DNA of 64,000 nt. It comes from JAXGXJ01 sp050943595 (GTDB lineage: Bacteria; Actinomycetota; Thermoleophilia; RBG-16-64-13). Made by a program: the position numbers and the translations under genes. Below are positions 25,117-34,085 of the stretch, piece after piece (position 1 is the stretch's first letter; each line of letters opens with the position of its first letter). The notes below the pieces were generated by a model. The model was not told the origin of the DNA. It worked only from the letters and a program-made list of their open reading frames with translations, and did no database searches. Where the stretch lies: contig JBMNPM010000009.1 of NCBI GenBank assembly GCA_050943595.1, positions 1-64,000 of the forward strand, read 5' to 3'.

Positions 25117-26975
25117 GAAGTCTCGTTATGGGCGGTCGCCATGGCAACCGGGGTCTTGTCGCGGGCCCCGTCGCCGCTCGGTCCTTTTGTAGACCGTATG
25201 GCATCGACGGAGCAGAATTGAGCGCAGACTCCACAGCCGCTGCACAGGTCGGTGGAGATTTGCACCGTGGTCACGGTGTCGCCGTCCCCATCGGGTGTCT
25301 GTACCAGGCTCAGCGCCATACATCCGGCCTGGAGGCAGCGCCTGCAGCCGGTGCAGAGGAGGCCGTCGACATGGTATGCGGGGCGCTTGATCTTGTACCG
25401 AAGCGCGCAGGGCGATTTGGCGATGACTACTGAGGGCTCTCCGGCTGCGAGTTCGCCTTCGATCACCCGCCGGGCCTCGGTCATATCGAAAGGATTTATC
25501 TCGGTGACACGCCGAATGCCGAGTGCGTGGCACAACGCAGGGATGTCGACCACGGCAGCCGACTGCCCCATCAGCGTCTTTCCGGTGCCGGGATTGTCTT
25601 GGCCACCTGTCATACCCGTGGTGCGGTTGTCGAGGATCAGCGTGAGGGCTGAGCCCCCGTTGTAGGCGACGTCCATGAGCGCCGTGATCCCGGAATGGAA
25701 GAAGGTGCTGTCACCCAGCACCGCCACTGCTTTAGACCGATAGTCGTCGGATGGCTCTGTCACTCGGCTCATACCGTGGGCCATGCTGATGCTCGCGCCC
25801 ATGCACACACAGGAGTGCATAGCTTCGAAGGGAGGGAGGGCGCCCAGCGTGTAACAACCGATGTCTCCGCTCACGAATACCCGTAGACGTCTGAGAACGG
25901 CGAATATACCTCGATGGGGGCAGCCCGGGCAGAGCGTCGGCGGGCGGCCCGGTAGACCGGAGGCGATGGGTGTCGGTGTGGTCAACAGATCGGCGACTAC
26001 ACCCGGCGCTCCGTCCGCCCGCAGGGCTCGGGCGACGGTACCCGGATCAAGCTCCCCGCACAGGGAGAACAGGTTTTTGCCCCCGTCGACCGCTACGCCC
26101 ATCGCGCGGATGAGGTCTTCTAGGAAGGGGTCGAGTTCTTCCACTACGTACAACGTTTCCACGGCGGCTCGGAATTCAGCTATCAGGCGCCGGGGCAGGG
26201 GATAGGTAAGCCCCAATTTCAGGAAGCTGGCTCCAGGTACGGCCTCACGCGCATACTGGTATGCCGCGCCGGCGGCAATGATGCCCACGCGGGTATCCCC
26301 CATCTCCACCTGGTTCAGCGGACTCGTCTCAGCGACTTCGGCCAAGTCTCGGAGCCGCTGTTCCACCAACGGATGCCGGTGAACCGCATTGCTGGGGAGC
26401 ATGGTGTATTTTCTGGTGGCTTTCTCCAGGGAAGTGATCGGTTTAGGATCGGTGCGGCCTCCCAGTTTGACGATGCCCTTGGAGTGGCTGATGCGCGTAG
26501 TGGTGCGTACGAGGACCGGAGTGTCGAACTGCTCGGAAAGCTCGAAGGCAGTCCGTAGGAACTCCTTTGCCTCACTACTATCGGCCGGCTCGATCATGGG
26601 TATCTTGGCCGACCTGGCGTAGTTGCGGTTGTCCTGTTCGTTCTGCGAACTGTGGAGGGCCGGGTCGTCGGCCGATACCAAAACCAGCCCACCCTTGACG
26701 CCGGTATAGGAGGCCGTGAATAGTGGATCGGCAGCCACGTTGACGCCTACGTGCTTCATGCAGACGAGGGCCCGGGCTCCTGCCATGGAAGCTCCGACGC
26801 CCACTTCCAAGGCGACCTTCTCATTGGGTGACCACTCGCTGTGGATGTCTCTGTACCCTGCGGTCGCCTCGAGGATCTCGGTACTGGGGGTGCCGGGGTA
26901 GGCGGAAGCCGACGTGACGCCCGCTTCCCACGCTCCGCGTGCCAAGGCCTCGTTTCCGGACAGGATCTCGTACAT
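25113..26975 (-). CDS. iorA: Indolepyruvate:ferredoxin oxidoreductase, alpha subunit
   Basis: The roughly 620-residue protein fuses the alpha and TPP-binding beta parts of 2-oxoacid oxidoreductases: ASAYPGTPSTEILE, MKHVGVNVAADPLF, LCPGCPHRGIF and NRTTGMTGGQDNPGTGK. It ends with a ferredoxin domain carrying two [4Fe-4S] motifs, CTGCRRCLQAGC and CSGCGVCAQFC. Together with IorB it converts indolepyruvate, phenylpyruvate and similar acids to arylacetyl-CoA and reduced ferredoxin. I place the start at the ATG of MYEILSGNEAL, where AAGGAG lies just upstream; an extra 8 codons are open. No iorB is adjacent. The leader holds a perfect 20-bp duplication that includes the Shine-Dalgarno sequence. Confidence 0.9.
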   Translation of the reverse strand: MYEILSGNEALARGAWEAGVTSASAYPGTPSTEILEATAGYRDIHSEWSPNEKVALEVGVGASMAGARALVCMKHVGVNVAADPLFTASYTGVKGGLVLVSADDPALHSSQNEQDNRNYARSAKIPMIEPADSSEAKEFLRTAFELSEQFDTPVLVRTTTRISHSKGIVKLGGRTDPKPITSLEKATRKYTMLPSNAVHRHPLVEQRLRDLAEVAETSPLNQVEMGDTRVGIIAAGAAYQYAREAVPGASFLKLGLTYPLPRRLIAEFRAAVETLYVVEELDPFLEDLIRAMGVAVDGGKNLFSLCGELDPGTVARALRADGAPGVVADLLTTPTPIASGLPGRPPTLCPGCPHRGIFAVLRRLRVFVSGDIGCYTLGALPPFEAMHSCVCMGASISMAHGMSRVTEPSDDYRSKAVAVLGDSTFFHSGITALMDVAYNGGSALTLILDNRTTGMTGGQDNPGTGKTLMGQSAAVVDIPALCHALGIRRVTEINPFDMTEARRVIEGELAAGEPSVVIAKSPCALRYKIKRPAYHVDGLLCTGCRRCLQAGCMALSLVQTPDGDGDTVTTVQISTDLCSGCGVCAQFCSVDAIRSTKGPSGDGARDKTPVAMATAHNETS

Positions 26976-26980
26976 CTTAC

Positions 26981-27020
26981 TCCTTATGCGGCCGTGCAAA
27001 TCCTTATGCGGCCGTGCAAA
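26981..27020. repeat. 20-bp perfect tandem duplication in the iorA leader
   Basis: TCCTTATGCGGCCGTGCAAA occurs twice with no gap. On the iorA (minus) strand each unit ends in AAGGA; the proximal one forms the ribosome-binding site of iorA five bases before its ATG, and the distal one duplicates that signal. Confidence 0.9.
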
Positions 27021-27130
27021 AGACTCCCCGCATGGGTCGTCTCGGTGTTTTTACCAGACTCTGGGCATCGTGCCCAGTGAAGACGTGAGGGCCTATTCGA
27101 CCGGGCCCGTCTTCGGACTGTATGCTCATA

Positions 27131-27159
27131 TTGTCGCCTTTTGGTGGCTTGTCTACAAT
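27131..27159 (+). promoter_or_regulatory. ubiX promoter
   Basis: TTGTCG (27131-27136) and TACAAT (27154-27159) are separated by exactly 17 bp, a good vegetative promoter. Transcription should start near 27166, inside the strong hairpin that follows immediately. Confidence 0.6.
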
Positions 27160-27160
27160 G

Positions 27161-27189
27161 GGCCTCGGCCGGCCCAGCCGGCCGAGGCC
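27161..27189 (+). promoter_or_regulatory. Strong hairpin at the 5' end of the ubiX message
   Basis: GGCCTCGGCCGGC pairs perfectly with GCCGGCCGAGGCC (13 bp, 3-base loop CCA). It begins two bases after the -10 element and ends 27 bases before the ubiX ATG. With no T-tract it is unlikely to terminate; it may stabilise the message or be an operator. Confidence 0.6.
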
Positions 27190-27216
27190 TGGATCGCCTT
27201 CTACATTGAGGTGGGC

Positions 27217-27840
27217 ATGCAGCGTCTTATCGTGGGCATTTCGGGTGCCTCGGGCATCGTATATGGGGTTCGCTTGCTGGAGGTGCTGCGGCATACTTCC
27301 GTAGAGACGCATCTTATTCTCAGTGAGGCGGCGAAGAGCGTTGCTGCCTTGGAGACAGGCTACTCGGCCGCACAGATAGAAGCCTTAGCCAACGTCGTAT
27401 ACGAGGACGACGATCTTGCTGCCTGCATCTCATCGGGTAGCTTCCTCACCATGGGTATGGTGGTGGCGCCGTGTGCCATTAAGAGCCTGTCGGCCATTGC
27501 CCACAGCTACTCCGACGGTCTGCTCGTGCGGGCTGCCGATGTGGCTCTAAAGGAGGGGCGTCGGCTGGTCCTGGTAGTGCGCGAGACTCCTCTCCACCTC
27601 GGACATCTGCGCCTCATGGTGGAAGCCGCCGAGTGCGGGGCCGTCATCCTTCCACCCATGCCCGCCTTTTACCATCATCCTCAGAGTGTCGCCGACATCG
27701 TCGACCATACCGTGGGCAAAATCCTCGACCAGTTCGGTGTTGAGCACAACCTCTTCAGTCGCTGGCAGGGAGGGGGCGTCGACACGTGTTCCCCGCAAGA
27801 GAACGTGGATGTGTCTCTTTCCGACGGAGGCCGGTGGTGA
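27217..27840 (+). CDS. ubiX: UbiX-type flavin prenyltransferase
   Basis: The 207-residue flavoprotein has GISGASGIVYGVRLLEVL (FMN-binding N-terminus), SSGSFLTMGMVVAPCAIKSL, and the prenyl-phosphate region VRETPLHLGHLRLMVEAAEC with LPPMPAFYHHPQSV. UbiX joins dimethylallyl phosphate to FMN to make the prenylated cofactor of UbiD-family decarboxylases. A UbiD-family gene (mqnL) enters at the right end of this window and is a plausible client. I choose the ATG after GAGGTG; the frame is open about 100 codons upstream but lacks conserved sequence there. The next gene starts two bases after the stop. Confidence 0.92.
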   Translation: MQRLIVGISGASGIVYGVRLLEVLRHTSVETHLILSEAAKSVAALETGYSAAQIEALANVVYEDDDLAACISSGSFLTMGMVVAPCAIKSLSAIAHSYSDGLLVRAADVALKEGRRLVLVVRETPLHLGHLRLMVEAAECGAVILPPMPAFYHHPQSVADIVDHTVGKILDQFGVEHNLFSRWQGGGVDTCSPQENVDVSLSDGGRW

Positions 27841-27842
27841 CG

Positions 27843-28406
27843 ATGGCTGTTCCGGCGGGCTCCCCCGATCTCGAGGAACGGATTGCGGGCTATCTGCGGA
27901 CTCACCACACTATGACTGTCGCGACGTGCGGGTGTGGTGAAGCCGGTGCTGCGGCGACAACGACGGCCACGACGACGAGTGCTGCTGCATCGTCGGGGGG
28001 TGGGGGTGTGGCGTCTGCGGGTATGCCCCATGCCGCCAGCGTCTTCTATGCTGTCGATGACGCTCTGCGTTTGCTCTTCCTCAGTAAACCGTCGAGTGCT
28101 CACGGCGTCCACATCGGCAACTGTGCGCATGTGGCGGCCACCATCACCGAGGAATACACTGATTGGAATGCTATCCAGGGGATCCAGGTGTGGGGAGAGG
28201 CTCGTCGTTTGACCGGTAGGGCTGAAGCACAGGGTTTGGCCCTTTATCTGAAGCGTTTTCCCTTCGCACGCGAACTACTGAGCAGACCAGACCGAGTCGC
28301 CCTGGCGCGGGACATTGGCGTGTACCGCGTGGAACCGAACCGCTTTGCTTTTACCGACAACACCACCGGCGTGTTCGGCCGGGAACTCCTGCTGATGATG
28401 GAGTAG
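27843..28406 (+). CDS. PNPOx-like split-barrel flavin/pyridoxamine-oxidase-family protein
   Basis: The 187-residue protein matches the YhbP/pyridoxamine 5'-phosphate oxidase-like split beta-barrel: LRTHHTMTVATC, HAASVFYAVDDALRLLFLSK, HVAATITEEYTDWNAIQGIQVWGEARRL and a C-terminal YRVEPNRFAFTDN. Members bind FMN, F420 or haem, and the substrate here is unknown. Between the first two strands is a low-complexity insertion of about 24 residues rich in Ala, Thr, Ser and Gly. The ATG lies two bases after the ubiX stop, so the pair is one operon. The alternative GTG start at 27837 would overlap ubiX. Confidence 0.72.
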   Translation: MAVPAGSPDLEERIAGYLRTHHTMTVATCGCGEAGAAATTTATTTSAAASSGGGGVASAGMPHAASVFYAVDDALRLLFLSKPSSAHGVHIGNCAHVAATITEEYTDWNAIQGIQVWGEARRLTGRAEAQGLALYLKRFPFARELLSRPDRVALARDIGVYRVEPNRFAFTDNTTGVFGRELLLMME

Positions 28407-28435
28407 AGTCTGGGTGTGTCCTTAGATTCAATCGT

Positions 28436-28465
28436 GGCCCTGAAGGAGTGCGGCCCTGAAGGAGT
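28436..28465. repeat. 14-bp direct duplication, 16-bp period
   Basis: GGCCCTGAAGGAGT occurs twice with two bases between copies, just downstream of the PNPOx-like gene and before the polX stop. Confidence 0.75.
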
Positions 28466-28482
28466 CGACGGTTGGGATGTCG

Positions 28483-30240
28483 TCAGTCCCCTGTCAGTGT
28501 GGTCCAGGGGCGGGTATTGGCCACATCGGCGGCTCGGATCCAGCCGCGGCGGGCTTCGTCTACGCCGGCGGCTAAGTTCGTGAACTCGTCCGGATGGTGA
28601 GCGTCACTGCAGATGACCAGGGTGGCCCCCAGTGCTACCGCCCTCCGGGCCGAAGCAGCGTCGAGATCGAGCCGCTCAGGGGAGCCGTTTATTTCCAGGT
28701 AGGTCCCAGTCTCGGCTGCCACCCGAGCGATTGTATCCAGATCCACCTCGTAGGGCCGACGGCGATTTAGTAGTCGGCCGGTTGGGTGGGCGATAGAATC
28801 CACGTGCTGGTTACGCATGGCGCCCAAGAGCCGCCGCATGATCTCATCACGGGACTGCCGGAGACCAGAGTGGATGCTGGCGGTGACGAAGTCCAGCTGT
28901 GCAAGGATGTCATCGGGCAGATCGATGCGCCCATCAAGAAGGATGTCGACCTCAATGCCGGCCAGCACTTTGATGCTCAGACGGCTATCCAGTTCTCTGA
29001 TGGCCTGGATCTGTGCCAGCAACCGGTCGGGGTTCAAGCCGCCCGTCATGGCCAGAGCCTGGGAGTGATCGCAGAAGCAGAGGTAGTCTAGGCCGGATTC
29101 CTGGGCGGCCAATGCCATCTCCTCCATGCTGGCACGTCCATCCGTCCAATTGGAGTGTACGTGTAGATCGCCGCGCAGGTCGGCACGCTCGATCAGACGG
29201 GGGAGCTCACCCTTCTCGGCCGCTTCGATCTCGCCCTGGTCCTCACGTAGTTCAGGAGGTATGTAGTCGAGGTTCAGAGCGTCGTACACCGCGGTTTCCA
29301 CAGCACAGGTGATGTGCCGGCCTGTGGCCGGTTCTTCGATGTGGTATTCGCTGAGCTTGAGGCCGCGGCGCTGTGCGTAGCCGCGCAACGCGACGTTGTG
29401 GGCGGTGCTACCGGTGGAGTGTTGCAGCAGGTTTCCGTAGGACTCGGGCGGGACGATACGCAGGTCGACGTTCCGGCCCGTATGGGTCACGGCTGTCAGC
29501 TTAGTGTCTCCGCGCTGGTCGACGTGGGCAAGCTGGGGAAGGAGGGCGAAGGCGTCCATGACTGCGCGAGGGTCCGTGGAGCCGGCCACGAGGTCGATGT
29601 CCCGCACCATGGACCGGCGGCGGCGCAGACTGCCGGCGTAGTCGGCCACGGACACCACAGGCAAGGCCCGTAGGGCATCTCGCAGCACTTGGGCCTGAGG
29701 TTGTAGGTCGGCCAGCAGCGCCCGCCCCGATTCTTCATCCGCCCTGGTTGTGGCTGCCCTGCTTTCGAGGGCGCGGACCAATTTCGCCTGAGACTTTTCT
29801 CCCATGCCCGGCAATTCGCTGATGCGTCCTTCACGGCAGGCCTTCTCGAGACTGTTGGTATCGCTGATGGCCAGGGTCTCCCATAAGCGTCGTGCGGTTT
29901 TGGGTCCGACTCCCGGCAGGCGCATGACCTCGAGGAGGCCCTCGGGGAAGCGCCCGCGCAGATTGGCCAATAACACGATGTCGCCTGTGGTGATGAACTC
30001 CAACACCTTTGCTTCGATGCCCGCGCCTACGCCGGGGAGGTCGCGCAGCTCCCCCCTGAGTGCCGTGTCGGCGATGGACAGCGGATACCGTCGAAAGAGC
30101 TCTGCCGCCTTCTTATAAGCCGAGATCCGGTAGGTGGATCCGCCCTCAAGTGCCAGGTAGCCGGCTATGGTTTCGAAAAGATCGGCCAACCGTCCATTCG
30201 AGGGGTGTCGGGGGCTGGGGTCGGTGTCGTACACGGTCAT
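28483..30240 (-). CDS. polX: DNA polymerase/3'-5' exonuclease PolX
   Basis: The 585-residue enzyme has helix-hairpin-helix motifs (LPGVGAGIEAKV and LPGVGPKTARRLW, about residues 50-130), a family-X polymerase domain with MVRDIDLVAGS as the metal-binding Asp pair, and a C-terminal PHP domain with RGDLHVHSNWTDGRASM, CDHSQALAM, and CSDAHHPDEF for its metal-dependent 3'-5' exonuclease. PolX works in base-excision and gap repair. It overlaps the upstream rlmKL gene by four bases (ATGA), forming a two-gene operon. All recognisable catalytic residues are intact. Confidence 0.93.
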   Translation of the reverse strand: MTVYDTDPSPRHPSNGRLADLFETIAGYLALEGGSTYRISAYKKAAELFRRYPLSIADTALRGELRDLPGVGAGIEAKVLEFITTGDIVLLANLRGRFPEGLLEVMRLPGVGPKTARRLWETLAISDTNSLEKACREGRISELPGMGEKSQAKLVRALESRAATTRADEESGRALLADLQPQAQVLRDALRALPVVSVADYAGSLRRRRSMVRDIDLVAGSTDPRAVMDAFALLPQLAHVDQRGDTKLTAVTHTGRNVDLRIVPPESYGNLLQHSTGSTAHNVALRGYAQRRGLKLSEYHIEEPATGRHITCAVETAVYDALNLDYIPPELREDQGEIEAAEKGELPRLIERADLRGDLHVHSNWTDGRASMEEMALAAQESGLDYLCFCDHSQALAMTGGLNPDRLLAQIQAIRELDSRLSIKVLAGIEVDILLDGRIDLPDDILAQLDFVTASIHSGLRQSRDEIMRRLLGAMRNQHVDSIAHPTGRLLNRRRPYEVDLDTIARVAAETGTYLEINGSPERLDLDAASARRAVALGATLVICSDAHHPDEFTNLAAGVDEARRGWIRAADVANTRPWTTLTGD

Positions 30241-32588
30241 CTGCGGCCGTCGTACGCGGCGTCGCTCTCCGTGTCGCGCACCATGTGGCGTTCCGCTCGG
30301 CGTCTCGGTTTACCGGCGGTTGGGCGCGAAACCCGGCTGCTGAGCGGGCGGATCATGAAACACGTGTGGATGCGTGGGTTGCGTGTGAAGTCCGGTGGAA
30401 TGGTTCGCTTGGTGATGTCTTCGACCGCGAATTCCTCGCTGAGATCGGTGTCGAGGCGGAATCGTCGGAAGTTGCTTGAAAAGATGAGTACTCCTGTTGG
30501 TGAGAGCAGCCGATAGGCCGCCCGCACCAGTCGTCCGTGGTCGCGTTGGATGTCGAGCGTATCGATCATGCTCTTGGAGTTGGAGAAAGTGGGTGCGTCG
30601 AGGAAGATCAAATCGTAGGTGCCGGCCTTTGCATTCTGCAGCCACTCCAGGCAATCGGCTTTGGCGAAGCTGTGCTGGGAACCCAGGAGTCCGTTGAGTT
30701 GCAGGTTGCGCTGTGCCCACTGTAGGTACGTGGAGGAGAGGTCCACGGTCGTAGTGCTCACCGCCCCACCTGCGGCTGCATACACGGTGGCCGTACCCGT
30801 ATAAGCGAACAGATTGAGAAAGCGGCGGCCGGCGGCCATGTCTCGGATCAGGGCTCGGGTGGGTCGATGGTCCAGGAAGAGTCCTGTGTCGAGGTAGTCG
30901 GTCAGGTTGACGAGAAAGCGCAGACCCCCCTCCCTCACCTCCATCTGAGGACCGGCCTGTCCCATTCTCTCGTACTGAGCGGTGCCTCGTTGCGGGCGCC
31001 GCACTTTGAGCACGGCGTGGTCTGCCGGTAGCCCCAGGGTCTCCGGGGCTACTACCATCATCTCCTTGAGTCGTCGCCGGGCTTGGACAGGGTCGATCGT
31101 AGGGGGAGGGGCGTATTCTTGGATGTGTAGCCGGTCTTCGTACAGGTCTATCGCGGCCGAGTACTCGGGCAGATCGGCATCGTAGATTCGGTAGCAGTAC
31201 ACGCCTTCGCGCGCTGCCCACCGGCGTAGGTGCCTGGTGTTTTTAGCCAGCCGGTTGGCGAACATCTGGGCCCCCGCTGAAAGCCCGGCTGTTTGGGGTT
31301 TCGCCGGGCGCCCGGTGTCGGTGGATCTCTCCGCTCCCCCGGCCGCCCGGAGGGCGGTCGCCGCCTTGTTCGAGGTCTTGTCGGCGGCACGGTCGAAGGC
31401 AACTCCTACATGGAACTGGAGGAGTTTGCACAAGATGGGCCCGTTGTAGAAAACATTGACACGGTGGGCGCGTAGGCCCAGGTGCGCACCCAATTCAGGA
31501 TTGCCCGTGAGCACAGATGCTTCCCAGCCCGCGAACGAAGCCTTCAGTTTTTCTCCCAACGTCTCATAAAGGGGCACTAGTTCGGACACTTCGCCCAGGC
31601 GCCTGCCGTAGGGAGGATTGCAGACCACCAGGCCACCCCGTGTTATGGACGCCGGTGCTGATAGGGCGGCCAAGGGACGTCGTTCGAGGATGAGACGGCC
31701 TGCCAACCCAGCTCGGCGGGAGTTGGCCTGTGTAGTGCTCACGGCTTTTCGCTCGATGTCGTAGCCGTAGATCGGAGGAAGCCTTTTTAGTCCATGCGCT
31801 CGCCGTTCCTTGGCCTCATGGAGCAGTGCCTGCCAGGTGGTTGCCTCAAATCCTCGCCAGCGCAGGAAGCCGAAGTAGTCGCGCGTCAGTCCGGGGGCGA
31901 TATCAGCTGCCATCAGGGCGCCTTCGATCAGGAGCGTACCCGATCCGCACATGGGATCAATCAGTGGGCTGTTCTCACATGCTATGGCCGGCCATCCCGC
32001 CCTCAGGAGGATGGCCGCAGCCAAGTTCTCCTTGAGAGGTGCCTCGCCCCCCTCCGGCCGGTAGCCACGTCGATGTAGCCCCCCTCCGGACAGATCGAGA
32101 CTGATGATGGCCTCCGCAGGGGCGAGATGGATGTTTATGCGGATGTCCGGTCGGGCCAGATCGACGCTTGGGCGCTCGCCGGTCCTGTCGCGAAAGCGGT
32201 CCACCACAGCATCCTTGGCCCGCTGCTCGACGAAGTGGGTGTTGACCTGGGCCAGAGGGCCCTGCCGGACGGTCGATGTAACCTCCACCGCTATAGTTCC
32301 CGTTGCTGCTACATGATCCTCCCAGGGCAGGGCCCGCACTGCCTCATACAGTTCATCTATAGAGGCGACGATGGCCGAGGATAACCTCAGGAGCACACGG
32401 CTGGCGACACGAGACCACAGGCAGGCCCGGTAGGCACCGGTGAGTGGTCCGCCGAACGAGACTCCGCCCCGCGTCTCCCGCGCATCGGGGATGTCGAGAC
32501 TCCGCAGTTCGTCGAACAACAGCCCCTCGGTGTTACGGGGGCAGGTGGCGAAGAAGGTGTGATGAAGAGTCCGATCGCATGGTGTCAT
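30237..32588 (-). CDS. rlmL: Bifunctional 23S rRNA guanine methyltransferase RlmKL
   Basis: The 783-residue protein starts with a THUMP RNA-binding domain (FFATCPRNTEGLLFDEL...), then an RlmL-type methyltransferase with CGSGTLLIEGALMAADIAPG and the catalytic NPPYGRRLGE, and finally an RlmK-type methyltransferase with NLFAYTGTATVYAAAGGA and the LIFLDAPTFSNSKSM segment. In known enzymes the first half makes m2G2445 and the second m7G2069 of 23S rRNA. An extended Ala/Thr/Gly-rich linker joins the halves. The polX start overlaps its stop. Confidence 0.92.
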   Translation of the reverse strand: MTPCDRTLHHTFFATCPRNTEGLLFDELRSLDIPDARETRGGVSFGGPLTGAYRACLWSRVASRVLLRLSSAIVASIDELYEAVRALPWEDHVAATGTIAVEVTSTVRQGPLAQVNTHFVEQRAKDAVVDRFRDRTGERPSVDLARPDIRINIHLAPAEAIISLDLSGGGLHRRGYRPEGGEAPLKENLAAAILLRAGWPAIACENSPLIDPMCGSGTLLIEGALMAADIAPGLTRDYFGFLRWRGFEATTWQALLHEAKERRAHGLKRLPPIYGYDIERKAVSTTQANSRRAGLAGRLILERRPLAALSAPASITRGGLVVCNPPYGRRLGEVSELVPLYETLGEKLKASFAGWEASVLTGNPELGAHLGLRAHRVNVFYNGPILCKLLQFHVGVAFDRAADKTSNKAATALRAAGGAERSTDTGRPAKPQTAGLSAGAQMFANRLAKNTRHLRRWAAREGVYCYRIYDADLPEYSAAIDLYEDRLHIQEYAPPPTIDPVQARRRLKEMMVVAPETLGLPADHAVLKVRRPQRGTAQYERMGQAGPQMEVREGGLRFLVNLTDYLDTGLFLDHRPTRALIRDMAAGRRFLNLFAYTGTATVYAAAGGAVSTTTVDLSSTYLQWAQRNLQLNGLLGSQHSFAKADCLEWLQNAKAGTYDLIFLDAPTFSNSKSMIDTLDIQRDHGRLVRAAYRLLSPTGVLIFSSNFRRFRLDTDLSEEFAVEDITKRTIPPDFTRNPRIHTCFMIRPLSSRVSRPTAGKPRRRAERHMVRDTESDAAYDGRR

Positions 32589-32642
32589 AGTGGGTCAGAG
32601 TATAGCGGGGTGGCAACATTCACCGATGCGCCCAGCGGGCAG

Positions 32643-33092
32643 TCAGCTTTGGCTCGGAGAGCCCGTTAGGTCCGAGGTGCAGTTGGGGCACCGGGTCGCG
32701 TTCAGCGAGATGTCGGTGAAGCAGTACGGGCAGGTCTTGGTAACGACTGCGGCCGGTTTCGACACCTTGGCGTACGAACGTACGAGCGTGTAGAGCGCTA
32801 GGGCTACGATGATGAACACGATGACCGAGTTTACAAACAAGCCGTAGTTGATCGTAACTGCCCCCGCGTCCTTGGCCGCCTGGATGGTGTTATACGGTCC
32901 GGCGGGGTCTCCCTCCTTGATCACGGCGAACAGGCTGGAGAAATCGAGGCCACCCGTGGCCAGACCGACTGCCGGCATGATGATGTCGTCGACCAACGAG
33001 GTGACAACGGCCGCGAACGTGACGCCCATGATGAAGGCGACCGCCATTTGGACCAGATTCCCCCGGTCGATAAACTCCCTGAATCCCTTCAA
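32643..33092 (-). CDS. mscL: Large-conductance mechanosensitive channel with C-terminal zinc ribbon
   Basis: The N-terminus KGFREFIDRGNLVQMAVAFI, the pore helix TFAAVVTSLVDDIIMPAVGL and the second helix (SVIVFIIVALALYTLV) are those of MscL, the pentameric membrane valve that opens under hypo-osmotic stress. The C-terminal helical bundle is replaced or extended by a CPYCFTDISLNATRCPNC zinc ribbon, which is found in some bacterial MscL proteins. It is a single gene; an AGGAGG-like site precedes the ATG. Confidence 0.93.
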   Translation of the reverse strand: MKGFREFIDRGNLVQMAVAFIMGVTFAAVVTSLVDDIIMPAVGLATGGLDFSSLFAVIKEGDPAGPYNTIQAAKDAGAVTINYGLFVNSVIVFIIVALALYTLVRSYAKVSKPAAVVTKTCPYCFTDISLNATRCPNCTSDLTGSPSQS

Positions 33093-33203
33093 TTCACACC
33101 TCCTGAATTACGGTTGCGTGTTCCTAATTCCGCTGCGCTTGCTTCAGTCCGTGGCCGCAGAGATCGTCGGCCGGATCGTGTTCGATCCGACTGTCACTGC
33201 CGG

Positions 33204-34085
33204 TCAGATGTTGGGTTCGACTCGGGCGGTACGCAGGTGTTCTTGCGGGAACCAGGGTTGGCGCATGAGATGGTGTGCGAATCCGTCGTCGTCGACAGAT
33301 TCGCACACCACGTCTGCTACTGCGAGGACTTCGGGCGGGGCTCCTGTCATAGCGACGCCGGTTCCCGCCCACGCTAGCATGTCGACGTCGTTGTAGGAGT
33401 CGCCGAAGGCGAGTACGTCGGAGGCCTCGAAACCGAGCAACCCGCCCAGCATCTGCAGAGCCCGTCCCTTAGTCGCGGTGGGACTGGCCAACTCTAGAAA
33501 GAACGGCCAGGTTTTGAGCGCGCTGATCCGCTTCTCATATGAGGAGCGGATCTCATCCAGCAGTGCGTCGATGACCGCGGGCTCTCCGCTCACGCCGATC
33601 TTCGTGGTCGGCCTGTCGAGGAAGGTGCTCAACGAGCCTACACTGTGGGCTCGTATGCCGGAGAGACTCTCGTAGCGCTCGGTGTCGGTGTTCTTCGCGG
33701 CTACATATAGCTCGTCGTCGATGTACAGGTTTACCGTCAGTCCGCGGGGCTCGAGGAGGGCGAGTATCTCCTGGGCCATCTCCAGTGAGATGGGGTCGTG
33801 GTGTATGAGCCGTCCTGTCCCCACCTCGCGGATAAGCGCTCCCTGATAGGCAGCCACGGGCCCGGCCAGGCCGAGGTTGGTAGCAAAGCGGGCGGCCGAA
33901 CGGAACATGCGGCCGGTGGCGAGGATGACCACGATCCCCATCTCTCTCAGGATCCGCACGGCGGCCACGGTGGCCGGAGTGAGAGCCTGCGTGCTGTCGA
34001 GGAGCAAAGGCAGCAGTGTGCCGTCTAGGTCGGCGGCCACCACGCGGGGAGGATCGAGGCGATATTCGGGTTCCAGTGGATGCAT
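33204..34085 (-). CDS. Cof-type HAD-superfamily phosphatase
   Basis: HAD motifs are clear: VVAADLDGTLLPLLLD (nucleophile and acid Asp), ILATGRMFRSA, a lysine in the SPTATKGRAL segment, and LAFGDSYNDVDMLAWAG. The type IIB cap, about residues 85-190, identifies the Cof/YbdK-like group, soluble phosphatases of sugar phosphates, flavin nucleotides or pyridoxal phosphate. I start at MHPLEPEY; the frame is open 20 codons upstream across repetitive DNA. The substrate cannot be told from sequence. Confidence 0.88.
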   Translation of the reverse strand: MHPLEPEYRLDPPRVVAADLDGTLLPLLLDSTQALTPATVAAVRILREMGIVVILATGRMFRSAARFATNLGLAGPVAAYQGALIREVGTGRLIHHDPISLEMAQEILALLEPRGLTVNLYIDDELYVAAKNTDTERYESLSGIRAHSVGSLSTFLDRPTTKIGVSGEPAVIDALLDEIRSSYEKRISALKTWPFFLELASPTATKGRALQMLGGLLGFEASDVLAFGDSYNDVDMLAWAGTGVAMTGAPPEVLAVADVVCESVDDDGFAHHLMRQPWFPQEHLRTARVEPNI

